From contig JARFQM010000117.1 of the NCBI GenBank assembly GCA_029287755.1, positions 1-21,877 on the forward strand: a DNA stretch of 21,877 nt, in the 5' to 3' direction. Made by a program: the position numbers and the translations under genes. The notes beneath the pieces were generated by a model. That model worked only from the letters and a program-made list of their open reading frames with translations, was not told the origin of the DNA and did not search any database. Every line of letters starts with the position of its first letter. The stretch's first letter is position 1. This stretch comes from Desulfofustis sp. (GTDB taxonomy: Bacteria; Desulfobacterota; Desulfobulbia; Desulfobulbales; Desulfocapsaceae). Positions 7,244 to 15,189 of the stretch are shown here, in pieces.

Positions 7244-7513
7244 TTCGTCCGGTCTGCCAAGCCGGGGAGCGGAAGTAAAATTTTTGTAGTGCTGCGCTTT
7301 GATTCTTTCTGGGCGATTGCGGAAATGTAGCCCACTATCAATTTGGTTTATCCTTGACACAAGAATATTAGAAATGGTAAAAACGTATCATTTTGCAAGA
7401 CGGTTGCGTTGTGCAAAATGGGTTAATTGTGCAAACCCTGCAACCATTTTATCGGAGAAATTTAAACTACCCAGCGGTAGGCGATTGCGCCTCATCTACC
7501 CATTCTGTGATTC
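7244..7513. promoter_or_regulatory. Upstream region of the mrp operon with periodic repeats
   Basis: This 270-base non-coding stretch contains a perfect -35 hexamer TTGACA (7354-7359) without a convincing -10 at 17 bases, and TATCAT (7386-7391) too far downstream to be its partner. Three related 9-mers lie exactly 18 bases apart: TTTTGCAAG (7391), TTGTGCAAA (7409) and TTGTGCAAA (7427). A nested inverted repeat GGTTGC (7402-7407)/GCAACC (7440-7445) encloses GGGTT/AACCC. These are candidate operator or leader structures. Confidence 0.4.
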
Positions 7514-7984
7514 ATGCGGCACACCCTGGCCTTATCTATCCTGCTGTCTGCCTTCTGGCTGGTAAACTCCGGTCACTACACCCCCCTTCTCCTTTTTTTC
7601 ATGCTGGCCTCGGTGGCAGCGATCGTTGCCCTGAGCCGCTATATGGATGTTGTTGACGGCGAGGCGCAGCCCCTCAATATCACCTTTACCCTTCCCATCT
7701 ATCTGTTCTGGCTCGCCAAAGAGGTGGTGCTGGCCAATATTGTGGTGGCCACACGCGTCTGGCAGGGTAAAGAATCGATCAGTCCGCGAACCATAGAAGT
7801 CACCGCCAGCCAGAAAACCGATCTGGGGAAAGTCATTTACGCCAATTCCATTACCCTGACCCCAGGTACCGTGAGCATCGACCTTGAGGGCGATACAATC
7901 ATCGTCCATGCACTGGATGAGGAATCGGCCGCTGGTGTGCTGACCGGTGAGATGGATCGCAGGGTCTGCAGGGTGGCGGGCTGA
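7514..7984 (+). CDS. mrpE: Mrp antiporter subunit E (MnhE/MbhA-like)
   Basis: The 156-residue membrane subunit E belongs to the multisubunit cation/proton antiporter. The N-terminus has short hydrophobic helices (about 4-18 and 23-42), then PIYLFWLAKEVVLANIVVA (the typical MnhE helix, about 61-80). A soluble C-terminal domain follows, with ANSITLTPGTVSIDLEGDTIIVHALD, the family's hallmark motif (NsiTLTPGTvs...i.vHal). It is the first gene of the operon and overlaps the next by ATGA. No strong ribosome site precedes the ATG at 7514, so the start is the homology-based choice. Confidence 0.93.
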   Translation: MRHTLALSILLSAFWLVNSGHYTPLLLFFMLASVAAIVALSRYMDVVDGEAQPLNITFTLPIYLFWLAKEVVLANIVVATRVWQGKESISPRTIEVTASQKTDLGKVIYANSITLTPGTVSIDLEGDTIIVHALDEESAAGVLTGEMDRRVCRVAG

Positions 7985-8256
7985 TGTTTGCACTGGCCGC
8001 ACTGACCCTGTTGGCAGTCATGGGCTTGGCTCTGATCAGGGCCTTCCTGGGGCCGACACTCTATGACCGCATCCTGGCCGTAAATATTTTTGGCACCAAG
8101 ACAGTGCTGTTGATTGCGGTGATGGATTTCCTCGGCGGACGACCCGATTTTCTCGATATTGCCATTGTCTACGCACTGATAAACTTCATTAGTATTATCG
8201 GAGTATTGCGGTTCTTTGAATATGCCGAGAAGAAAACAGCGGAGCAGGCCGAATAA
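7984..8256 (+). CDS. mrpF: Mrp antiporter subunit F (MnhF/MbhB-like)
   Basis: This 90-residue, three-helix membrane subunit carries the family signature RAFLGPTLYDRILAVNIFGT (about 19-38) and, later, DIAIVYALINFISIIGVL. Length matches the family. The start ATG shares bases with the stop of mrpE (ATGA), and its stop overlaps the start of mrpG (TAATG), so translation is probably coupled. Short charged tail KKTAEQAE. Confidence 0.93.
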   Translation: MFALAALTLLAVMGLALIRAFLGPTLYDRILAVNIFGTKTVLLIAVMDFLGGRPDFLDIAIVYALINFISIIGVLRFFEYAEKKTAEQAE

Positions 8257-8594
8257 TGGAGCTCATGCTCGATATGCTCAGCTGGTTATTTCTGCTGGGC
8301 GGCAGTTTCTTCTGCCTGACCGGGGCGCTTGGGCTGCTCCGCTTTCCTGAGTTTTTTTCCCGGATACACGCGGCCAGTCTCACCGATACCCTGGGCGCCA
8401 GCCTGATCCTCATCGGTCTCATGCTGCAGGCCGGCTGGAACCTGGCGCTTCCCAAGCTGATCCTGATCCTGATCTTCTCATTGCTGGCCGGCACTACGGC
8501 CAGTCATGCGATGGCCAAAGCGGCCCTGAAGAGCGGCTTGCGGCCGCTCGACCAGGTAGCAGGTGGGAAAAAACCTGAGCGGCAGGAAGAGTAG
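8256..8594 (+). CDS. mrpG: Mrp antiporter subunit G (MnhG/MbhC-like)
   Basis: This 112-residue membrane subunit has three helices and the PhaG/MnhG motif GLLRFPEFFSRIHAASLTDT (about 27-46), where Arg-Phe-Pro and Arg-Ile-His-Ala are characteristic. The C-terminal 25 residues are soluble and basic. It overlaps mrpF at its start and is separated by 2 bases from the fused MbhD-MbhE-MnhB gene. Length and motif fit the family. Confidence 0.92.
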   Translation: MELMLDMLSWLFLLGGSFFCLTGALGLLRFPEFFSRIHAASLTDTLGASLILIGLMLQAGWNLALPKLILILIFSLLAGTTASHAMAKAALKSGLRPLDQVAGGKKPERQEE

Positions 8595-8596
8595 AC

Positions 8597-9595
8597 ATGG
8601 AAACCCTGATAGATATCGTCCTGCTTGGGTTTCTGGTACTCACGGCACTGGCCGTGGCCAAGATGCATGATCTCTTTGCTGTGGTCATGCTCTCGGGTAT
8701 CTACAGTCTGCTCTCCGCCAGCCTGTTTCTCGACCTCGATGCGGTGGACGTGGCTTTCACCGAAGCCTCTGTCGGGGCCGGGATTTCGACTCTGCTGATG
8801 CTCGCCTCCCTGAAGCTGGTGGGCCGTTTTGAGAAACGCACGCGCTACCGCCCGATGCTGGCCCTGGGGGTGGTGCTGGCCACCGGCACGCTGCTTATTT
8901 ACGGGACGCTTGACATGCCCCACTTCGGATCGGCGGAGGCGCCGGTGCACCAGCACGTCGCTCCCCGCTACCTGAACGACTCGATTAAAGAGGTCGGGGT
9001 TGCCAATGTGGTCACCTCGGTGCTGGCCAGTTACCGGGGCTACGACACACTGGGTGAGACGCTGGTGGTTTTCACCGCCGGTATCGGGGTTATATCCCTG
9101 CTTCGGGTGTCCCGGCGCACCAAAGAGGAAGAAAAGCAGAAGACACCGGCCGACATGCAGCAGCAGATCATTCTCAGGGTGGTGGTCAAATGGCTGCTGC
9201 CGCTCATCCTGATCTTTGCCCTCTACGTGCAGTTTCATGGTGATTACGGACCCGGTGGCGGATTCCAGGCGGGAGTGATTTTTGCCGCCGGCATCATCTT
9301 GTACACCATGCTGTTCGGTCTCAGTAACGCCTCACGGGTCTTTCAGCCGGAGCATCTGGAACGGATTGCAGCCCTGGGTGTTCTGCTTTACGCCGGCGTC
9401 GGTATTGGTTGTATGGTCCTGGGTGGAAATTTTCTCGACTACAACGGTCTAGGCCATGATCCCGTGCACGGCCAGCACCTGGGAATTCTGTTGGTGGAAC
9501 TGGGCGTGGGCCTGACCGTTGCTTCGGTGATGATCACCATTTTCTTCAAATTCACCTGGCGCACCGTCAAACACAAGTACGTGCAGAAGAGATGA
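8597..9595 (+). CDS. mrpB: Fused MbhD-MbhE-MnhB antiporter subunit
   Basis: The 332-residue membrane protein is a fusion of three units. Residues about 8-75 form the MbhD/DUF4040 unit with DVAFTEASVGAGISTLL (51-67), equivalent to part of the MrpA C-terminus. Residues about 85-170 form the MbhE-like unit, with YRGYDTLGETLVVFTAG (146-162). Residues about 187-325 form MnhB, with GDYGPGGGFQAGVIFAAG (215-232). A Lys/Glu-rich linker (171-188) separates the last. In canonical Mrp these first two units belong to the large MrpA; in Mbh hydrogenases they are separate genes. The GGAAGAG before the ATG fits a ribosome site. It overlaps mrpC by ATGA. Confidence 0.9.
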   Translation: METLIDIVLLGFLVLTALAVAKMHDLFAVVMLSGIYSLLSASLFLDLDAVDVAFTEASVGAGISTLLMLASLKLVGRFEKRTRYRPMLALGVVLATGTLLIYGTLDMPHFGSAEAPVHQHVAPRYLNDSIKEVGVANVVTSVLASYRGYDTLGETLVVFTAGIGVISLLRVSRRTKEEEKQKTPADMQQQIILRVVVKWLLPLILIFALYVQFHGDYGPGGGFQAGVIFAAGIILYTMLFGLSNASRVFQPEHLERIAALGVLLYAGVGIGCMVLGGNFLDYNGLGHDPVHGQHLGILLVELGVGLTVASVMITIFFKFTWRTVKHKYVQKR

Positions 9596-10017
9596 ACATT
9601 CTCGGGCTTTACAATTACTGGATCGTGGTGGTCCTGATGATGATCGGTTTTTATGTGGTCATTGCCCATGAAAATCTGCTCAAAAAACTGGTGGGACTGT
9701 CCATTTTTCAGACCTCGGTCTTTTTCTTCTACATATCAATGGGGAAGATTTCCGGAGCCACTGCACCGATTCTCGATGAGCAATATCAGCTCTATTCCAA
9801 TCCACTGCCCCACGTCCTGATCCTCACCGCCATTGTCGTGGGCATCGCCACCACCGCCATGGGCCTGGCTCTGGTGGTCCGTATCCAGGAAGCCTATGGC
9901 TCCATAGAGGAGCATGAAATCCAGGATCAGGATACCCAGGACCAGATGGAGAGTCGGCTTGAAGCTTACGGGTTCCGAAAAAAACATGTCCTCAGTGTTC
10001 GGGATCTAGACGAGTGA
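9592..10017 (+). CDS. mrpC: Mrp antiporter subunit C (MnhC/NuoK-like)
   Basis: The 141-residue subunit is homologous to NuoK, with three membrane helices at about 8-26, 32-52 and 74-97. Family text includes GFYVVIAHENLLKKLVGLSI and LPHVLILTAIVVGIATTAMG (about 71-90). A charged C-terminal tail of about 40 residues (SIEEHEIQDQDTQDQ...) is longer than in many homologues. The start overlaps the preceding stop, and its own stop overlaps the GTG start of the next gene. It bridges the antiporter-like subunits in the complex. Confidence 0.93.
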   Translation: MNILGLYNYWIVVVLMMIGFYVVIAHENLLKKLVGLSIFQTSVFFFYISMGKISGATAPILDEQYQLYSNPLPHVLILTAIVVGIATTAMGLALVVRIQEAYGSIEEHEIQDQDTQDQMESRLEAYGFRKKHVLSVRDLDE

Positions 10018-11492
10018 TCGACCATTTACCCATCCTGCAGGTGGTCGTACCCCTGCTCGGCGCACCCCTGTGCATACTTGTGCGCAATCCTCGAGCGGTG
10101 GGCCTTTTTGCCCTGCTGGTCAGCACCGTCACTTTTCTGATCAGCTGCACTCTGCTGCAGCAGGTGCTGCTCAACGGTACCCTGGTCTATGCGCTCGGAG
10201 GCTGGGCCGCGCCCTGGGGGATCGAATACCGTATCGACTACCTCAACAGCTACCTGCTCCTGCTGGTCTCGGCCATGGGCGCCATTGTGCTGGTGGCCTC
10301 CCAATCAAGCATCGGCGGGGAGCTGCCCCGCAACCGGCACATGCTTTTTTATACGGCCTATCTGCTCTGCCTGACCGGGCTGCTCGGCATCCTCTGTACC
10401 GGGGACGCCTTCAACGTCTTCGTCTTTCTGGAGATCTCCTCACTCTCATCCTATACCCTGATTTCCCTGGGCAATGACCGGAGGGCATTGACCGCTTCTT
10501 ATCAGTATCTGATCATGGGGACCATCGGCGCCACTTTTATCATCATCGGCGTCGGTCTCATGTATATGATGACCGGAACCCTCAATATGTACGATCTGGC
10601 CCAGCGGCTGCCCGAAGTGCACAACTCCAAAACGGTGCTCAGCGCCATCGGTTTTTTCATCGTCGGCGTCTGTTTGAAACTGGCCCTGTTTCCGCTTCAT
10701 CTCTGGCTGCCTAATGCCTACGCCTTTGCCCCCTCGATAGCCACCGCCTTTCTGGCGGCAACCTCGACCAAGGTTGCGGTCTACGTGCTCATCCGTTTTA
10801 TTTTCTCGGTGGTTGGTCCGGAGTTCGCCAACACCGTCCTGCCCCTGCAGGAGATTTTTGTGGTGCTCGGCGTGTCAGGAATTTTTGCGACCTCCATATC
10901 GGCGATCTACCAGCTCAACATCAAGCGTTTGTTCGCCTATTCCAGCGTCGCCCAGATCGGCTACATGATCCTGGCGTTGGCCATTGGCACGCCGCTCGGA
11001 CTCACCGCCACTCTGCTGCATCTGTTTAATCACGCCCTGATGAAAGCGGCGCTCTTCCTGGCCATCGGTGGAGTGGTCTACCGGGTTGGCAGTGCCCAGC
11101 TCAGTCACTTTGCCGGGCTGGGCAGGCAGATGCCCTGGACCATGGCGGCCGTCGTGGCGGGCGGACTGAGCCTTATCGGGGTGCCGCTTACCGTCGGTTT
11201 CGTTTCCAAATGGTACCTGGTGCTGGCCTTGCTGGAAAATGGCTGGTGGCCCCTGACCATACTGGTCCTGATCAGTTCGCTGCTGGCGGTGATCTATGTC
11301 TGGCGGATTGTCGAATGGGTTTATTTCTCCAGCCCCCGAATCATGATTGACGAGGTCAAGGACCCGCCGTTGGGCCAGCTGGTACCGATCTATGTGCTGG
11401 TCATCGCCAATTTCTACTTTGGCATAGACACCTCGCTGACTGTTGGAGTCAGTAAAAAAGCGGCAGAAATGCTGTTTGGAGGAGTATTTTGA
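10014..11492 (+). CDS. mrpD: Antiporter-like subunit D1 (MnhD/MbhH, NuoM/N-like)
   Basis: The 492-residue protein with about 14 helices belongs to the proton_antipo_M family, one of three in this operon. The key charges for ion translocation are present: Glu140 (FVFLEISSL), Lys222 (CLKLALFPLHLWLP) and Lys253 (STKVAVYVLI), with a later Lys in GFVSKWYLV. It is closest to MrpD/MbhH by its SIATAFLAATSTKVAVY text. The start is GTG at 10014, sharing bases with the stop of mrpC (GTGA); no ATG alternative lies near. Its own stop overlaps the TTG of the next gene. Membrane ion channel subunit of the complex. Confidence 0.92.
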   Translation: MIDHLPILQVVVPLLGAPLCILVRNPRAVGLFALLVSTVTFLISCTLLQQVLLNGTLVYALGGWAAPWGIEYRIDYLNSYLLLLVSAMGAIVLVASQSSIGGELPRNRHMLFYTAYLLCLTGLLGILCTGDAFNVFVFLEISSLSSYTLISLGNDRRALTASYQYLIMGTIGATFIIIGVGLMYMMTGTLNMYDLAQRLPEVHNSKTVLSAIGFFIVGVCLKLALFPLHLWLPNAYAFAPSIATAFLAATSTKVAVYVLIRFIFSVVGPEFANTVLPLQEIFVVLGVSGIFATSISAIYQLNIKRLFAYSSVAQIGYMILALAIGTPLGLTATLLHLFNHALMKAALFLAIGGVVYRVGSAQLSHFAGLGRQMPWTMAAVVAGGLSLIGVPLTVGFVSKWYLVLALLENGWWPLTILVLISSLLAVIYVWRIVEWVYFSSPRIMIDEVKDPPLGQLVPIYVLVIANFYFGIDTSLTVGVSKKAAEMLFGGVF

Positions 11493-12976
11493 CGATGGCC
11501 CCCGAGACAATGCTGATTCTCACGTTACTGGTCCCACTGGCAGCGGTCATAGGTATCGTCAGCCTCGGACACTCCCCCAACCTCAGGGAAGCGGCGAGCC
11601 TGACCGCAGGACTGGTGCTCATTTACCTGACGGTGAACCTCTACCGCCTGACGGCAGCGGGTATCGTCGTCTCCTGGGAAGGCCTCCAGATCCTGCCCGG
11701 CCTGAGCCTGCTGTTCAGCATTGAGCCGCTGGGTATGTTGTTTTCCTTGATCGCCAGCTTTTTGTGGCTGCTTACGACCCTTTACTCCATCGGTTACATG
11801 CGCGGTCACCAGGAAGAGAACCAGACCAGGTTTTATGTGTGCTTCGCCGTCGCCATCTCCTCGGTGATGGGCATATCCTACGCCGGCAATCTTTTCACCC
11901 TGTTCATCTTCTATGAGATCCTGACCCTCTCGACCTATCCGCTGGTCACCCATGCAGGGTCCGAGAAGGCCAAGCTGGGCGGCCGGGTGTATCTTGGTAT
12001 CCTGCTGACCACCTCGATACTCTTTCTGCTGCTCGCCATCATCGGCACCTGGTACACCACCGGTACCGTTGATTTTCAGGCTGGTGGCGTCTTCGATCAG
12101 TCGCAGAAGTTCGCCGCCGCTGTGCTGCTGCCGCTTTATGTGTTCGGCATAGGGAAAGCGGCGATCATGCCGTTTCATCGCTGGCTGCCGGCGGCCATGG
12201 TGGCCCCGACGCCGGTGAGTGCGCTGCTCCATGCGGTTGCCGTGGTCAAGGCCGGCGTTTTCAGTGTGCTCAAGGTCTGCACCTATGTGTTCGGCTTCGA
12301 TATTTTGCGCCAGCTGCCGACTACCGATTTTCTCCTCTATCTGGCCGGTGCTTCGGTAATCATCGCCTCCCTGGTGGCCATGAAACAGGATAATCTCAAG
12401 GCCCGACTGGCCTATTCAACCGTCAGCCAGCTCAGCTATATCACCGTTGGTGCCCTGTTGGCCAACAGCGCCGGCGCCCTTGGCGGAGCCATGCATATAG
12501 GTATGCACGCCTTTGGCAAGATCACCCTGTTCTTCTGCGCCGGGGCGATCATGGTGGCCTCGCACAAGACTGAGATTTCCGACATGCACGGACTGGGCAG
12601 GAGGATGCCGGTGACCATGGCCGCCTTTTTCATCGGCAGCCTCTCCATCATCGGTCTGCCGCCCTGCGGGGGGACCTGGTCAAAATGGTATCTGATGATC
12701 GGCACCATCGAGGCTGACAAACTTATTTTAATGGTGGTCCTGATGGCCAGTTCACTGCTCAACATCGCCTATCTGCTGCCCATTCCGATAAAGGGATTTC
12801 TCTACTCTGATCCCGATGATGCAGATAGTAAAAGCGTGATCCGGGAGGCGCCGCTGCCGTCTCTGGCGGCGCTCTGCCTGACGGCCGCAGGATGCATCGT
12901 CCTGTTTATTTATCCACAACCACTCTATGAGCTGGGAACACATTTTCTGGAGGCTGCGGGAGTACATGGCAGATAA
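11489..12976 (+). CDS. Antiporter-like subunit D2 (NuoL/MrpA-N-like signature)
   Basis: A 495-residue multi-helix subunit. Key residues are Glu143 (IFYEILTLST), Lys223 (GIGKAAIMPFHRWLP) and Lys254 (VVKAGVFSVLK), plus a Lys in TWSKWYL. The motif APTPVSALLHAVAVVKAG (239-256), with His248, resembles the NuoL/MrpA N-terminal unit (APTPVSAxLHxxxxVKAG) more than MrpD, so this may replace the missing MrpA. The C-terminal helices expected of full MrpA are absent here and partly supplied by the fused subunit at 8597. The start is TTG at 11489 (GGAGGA 5 bases upstream) or ATG at 11495. Overlaps neighbours at both ends. Confidence 0.88.
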   Translation: MTMAPETMLILTLLVPLAAVIGIVSLGHSPNLREAASLTAGLVLIYLTVNLYRLTAAGIVVSWEGLQILPGLSLLFSIEPLGMLFSLIASFLWLLTTLYSIGYMRGHQEENQTRFYVCFAVAISSVMGISYAGNLFTLFIFYEILTLSTYPLVTHAGSEKAKLGGRVYLGILLTTSILFLLLAIIGTWYTTGTVDFQAGGVFDQSQKFAAAVLLPLYVFGIGKAAIMPFHRWLPAAMVAPTPVSALLHAVAVVKAGVFSVLKVCTYVFGFDILRQLPTTDFLLYLAGASVIIASLVAMKQDNLKARLAYSTVSQLSYITVGALLANSAGALGGAMHIGMHAFGKITLFFCAGAIMVASHKTEISDMHGLGRRMPVTMAAFFIGSLSIIGLPPCGGTWSKWYLMIGTIEADKLILMVVLMASSLLNIAYLLPIPIKGFLYSDPDDADSKSVIREAPLPSLAALCLTAAGCIVLFIYPQPLYELGTHFLEAAGVHGR

Positions 12977-13256
12977 GAAACTCTATCTTTTCGATAAGCC
13001 GAGAAATGTGAAAATTGTCCTCTATGGGCTCTACATCAGCTGCGCGGTGCTCCTGCTGCTTGATTTTATCGTTCACCGCCATACCCAGCACCGCTGGGAA
13101 GAGCTGCTCGGCTTCTACTCGATCTATGGATTTATCGGCTGTTCGGCCATCGTCATCGGGTCTAAATGGCTGCGCGGCATGGTGGAGAGGGACGAGGACT
13201 ATTATACCAGGGATGAGTTGACCATGGCGGCGGAGGAAGATTATGTGGCCGACTGA
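12966..13256 (+). CDS. Small two-helix membrane protein within the mrp operon
   Basis: With a start at 12966 the product is 96 residues: MADKKLYLFDKPRNVKIVL, then a helix (about 16-35), a hydrophilic HRHTQHRWEELL, a second helix (about 46-64), and an acidic tail ending in EEDYVAD. A GGGAG motif lies just before the ATG. An in-frame ATG at 12927 would add 13 residues inside the preceding gene and is less likely. It overlaps the D2 gene by 11 bases and D3 by 14, so it is embedded in the operon and almost certainly co-translated. It does not match any canonical Mrp subunit that I know. A structural or assembly role is inference. Confidence 0.8.
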   Translation: MADKKLYLFDKPRNVKIVLYGLYISCAVLLLLDFIVHRHTQHRWEELLGFYSIYGFIGCSAIVIGSKWLRGMVERDEDYYTRDELTMAAEEDYVAD

Positions 13257-14946
13257 ACTTCCCGCCTTCCTCCCGTTTTTTGTGGCCGCTCTGCTGGCCC
13301 TGATCACCAGGGGCGCCCTGCGCTCGGTGCTGATGCTCGCCGTGGTGGCCTTGAGCGGGCTGCATCTCTGGTTCCTTGACGGTGAGGTGCTGGTTAACCT
13401 GCGGTTTCTCGAATATGAATTGATCCCTTATCGGGTCGATGATCTGAGCATCGTCTTCGGCTATGTCTTCCATATTGCCGCCCTTGTCTCGATCCTCTTT
13501 GCCCTGCATGTCAAAGATACGATGCAGCATGTCTGCGCGCTGCTTTATGCGGGAAGCGCGGTAGGCGCGCTGTTTGCCGGAGATCTGCTGAGCCTGTTCG
13601 TGTTTTGGGAGATACTCGCGGTGTCGTCGGTATTTCTGGTCTGGGCACAGCGCACGGAGCGGGCCTATCAGTCCGGCATGCGTTACTTGATCATCCAGGT
13701 GATGTCCGGGGTGATCCTGCTCGGCGGTCTGCTGCTCCACGCTGAACAGAGCGGGTCCCTGGAATTTGGCTTCATCGGTACCGATCACCTGGGCGGCTGG
13801 CTGATACTTCTGGCCTTCGGGATCAAAGGAGCTTTTCCACTTCTGCACACCTGGCTGACCGACGCGTACCCCGAAGCAACACCGACCGGAACAGTCTTTC
13901 TCAGCGCTTTTACGACCAAGACGGCGATCTACACCCTGGCCCGCGGCTACCCCGGCACGGAACTGCTCATCTATGTGGGTGCCACCATGGCCTGTTTCCC
14001 GATTTTCTATGCGGTTATCCAGAACGATCTGCGCCGGGTGCTGTCCTACAGTCTGATCAACCAGCTCGGCTTCATGGTCTGCGGCATCGGCATCGGCACC
14101 GCATTGGCGATAAACGGGGCCGTGTCCCACGCCTTCGTGCACATCATCTACAAAAGTCTGTTGTTCATGTCCATGGGTGCGGTGCTCTACCGGACCGGCA
14201 CAATTAAGGCGACCGAAATCGGCGGCCTCTACAAGACCATGCCCAAGACGGCGGTGTTGTGTATTATCGGTGCCGCCTCGATATCTGCCTTCCCACTGTT
14301 CAGCGGTTTTGTGGCCAAATCGATGATCATGGCGGCGGCAATGAAAGAGGGCTACAATGTGGTCTGGCTCGCCCTGCTGCTGGCCTCTGCCGGCGTCCTC
14401 AAACATGCCGGCATCCAGATTCCCTATTTTGCTTTTTTCGCCCACGACTCGGGCATACGAACCAGCGAGCCGCCGAAGAATATGCTGCTGGCCATGGCCA
14501 TTGCTGCCTTTCTCTGCCTGGCTATCGGTATCTATCCGAAAATGCTCTACCGGCTGCTGCCCTTCGCCGCCGATTTCAACCCCTATGACCTGACCCATGT
14601 CCTGGCCCAGACCCAGCTGCTTTTCTTTGCCATGCTGGCCTTTGTCTGGCTCAACCTGCAGGGAATCTATCCTCCAGAAAAAGCTGCGATCAATCTCGAT
14701 GCCGAATGGTTCTACCGCCGCTTCCTGCGCCGGCTGGTGGAAAAGATCTCTGTCTGGGTGGACGGTTTTGACAGCGACCTGAGGATACGCGTCGAGGACC
14801 GGATCAACTGGATAATTACCTATTTCGCCCAACGCCACTATCCTACCGGCAAGGGTGCGGTGATCCGGCCCACCGGCAACATGGTCATGTATATCGCCAT
14901 CCTGCTGGCTGCCTATCTGTGGTTGCTGCTGAGTTTTCCTCACTAA
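13243..14946 (+). CDS. Antiporter-like subunit D3 (MnhD-like)
   Basis: The 567-residue protein is the third proton_antipo_M subunit. Key residues are Glu123 (VFWEILAVSSVF), Lys195 (FGIKGAFPLLHTWL) and Lys226 (FTTKTAIYTLA), plus a Lys in SGFVAKSMIMAA. About 14 helices are followed by a long C-terminal extension from about residue 480: an amphipathic, Arg/Trp-rich stretch (DAEWFYRRFLRRLVEKIS), then a final membrane helix. This resembles the lateral helix found at the end of some NuoL/MrpA-type proteins, but function is not tested. Stop at 14946; repeat copy B begins 36 bases later. No terminator of classic form was seen between them. Confidence 0.9.
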   Translation: MWPTELPAFLPFFVAALLALITRGALRSVLMLAVVALSGLHLWFLDGEVLVNLRFLEYELIPYRVDDLSIVFGYVFHIAALVSILFALHVKDTMQHVCALLYAGSAVGALFAGDLLSLFVFWEILAVSSVFLVWAQRTERAYQSGMRYLIIQVMSGVILLGGLLLHAEQSGSLEFGFIGTDHLGGWLILLAFGIKGAFPLLHTWLTDAYPEATPTGTVFLSAFTTKTAIYTLARGYPGTELLIYVGATMACFPIFYAVIQNDLRRVLSYSLINQLGFMVCGIGIGTALAINGAVSHAFVHIIYKSLLFMSMGAVLYRTGTIKATEIGGLYKTMPKTAVLCIIGAASISAFPLFSGFVAKSMIMAAAMKEGYNVVWLALLLASAGVLKHAGIQIPYFAFFAHDSGIRTSEPPKNMLLAMAIAAFLCLAIGIYPKMLYRLLPFAADFNPYDLTHVLAQTQLLFFAMLAFVWLNLQGIYPPEKAAINLDAEWFYRRFLRRLVEKISVWVDGFDSDLRIRVEDRINWIITYFAQRHYPTGKGAVIRPTGNMVMYIAILLAAYLWLLLSFPH

Positions 14947-14981
14947 CCGTGGCGAGGGCAAGTCGATACGGCCTGTTATGC

Positions 14982-15124
14982 TGAGCCCTTTGCAAAACGA
15001 TCTTTTCGCCCACACTCTGCGTTGTGCTCAAAATTTTATCCTCGGAATATCAATCATATGCCTGTGGTAAAATTTCTCGCATGGTTTGATTTTGAACGAC
15101 AATCTTAGTTCTGCAAAAGGCTCA
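14982..15124 (+). repeat. Dispersed palindromic repeat, copy B
   Basis: This 143-bp element has imperfect terminal inverted repeats of 17 bases (TGAGCCCTTTGCAAAAC and GTTCTGCAAAAGGCTCA, two mismatches) and an inner pair AAATTTTATCC (15031)/GGTAAAATTT (15066). It is the reverse complement of the copy at 17976-18117, with about 9 differences by eye, and shares its core with the copy at 901. TGC flanks both ends, a possible 3-bp target duplication that the other copies do not show. Confidence 0.9.
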
Positions 15125-15151
15125 TGCTGCCTCGCTTTTAGAGATTCATTC

Positions 15152-15177
15152 GGGGACACGATAGGTATCGTGTCCCC
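15152..15177. repeat. Perfect hairpin, possible REP-like element
   Basis: GGGGACACGAT (15152-15162), loop AGGT, and ATCGTGTCCCC (15167-15177) form a perfect 11-bp palindrome downstream of the minus-strand exonuclease gene. No T-run follows on either strand, so it is not a classic terminator. The GGGGACA-type ends recall REP-like elements found in this bacterial group. It could still act as a 3' mRNA-protecting hairpin for the pyk-arfB-exonuclease message. Confidence 0.5.
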
Positions 15178-15189
15178 ATAAAAGGAGGA

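Noticed and set aside
7391..7445. CRISPR-like array
   Set aside because: Repeat units are 9 bases at an 18-base period with only three copies; far too short for CRISPR.
7299..7656. Short plus-strand frames across the mrp leader
   Set aside because: They run through the promoter-like region and into mrpE in the wrong frame, with no ribosome site or protein-like text.
13162..15015. A 617-residue open frame on the minus strand opposite the D3 antiporter gene
   Set aside because: Composition is His/Gln/Gly/Asp-rich without domains, typical of the antisense of GC-rich membrane-protein codons; the plus-strand frame has clear family motifs.
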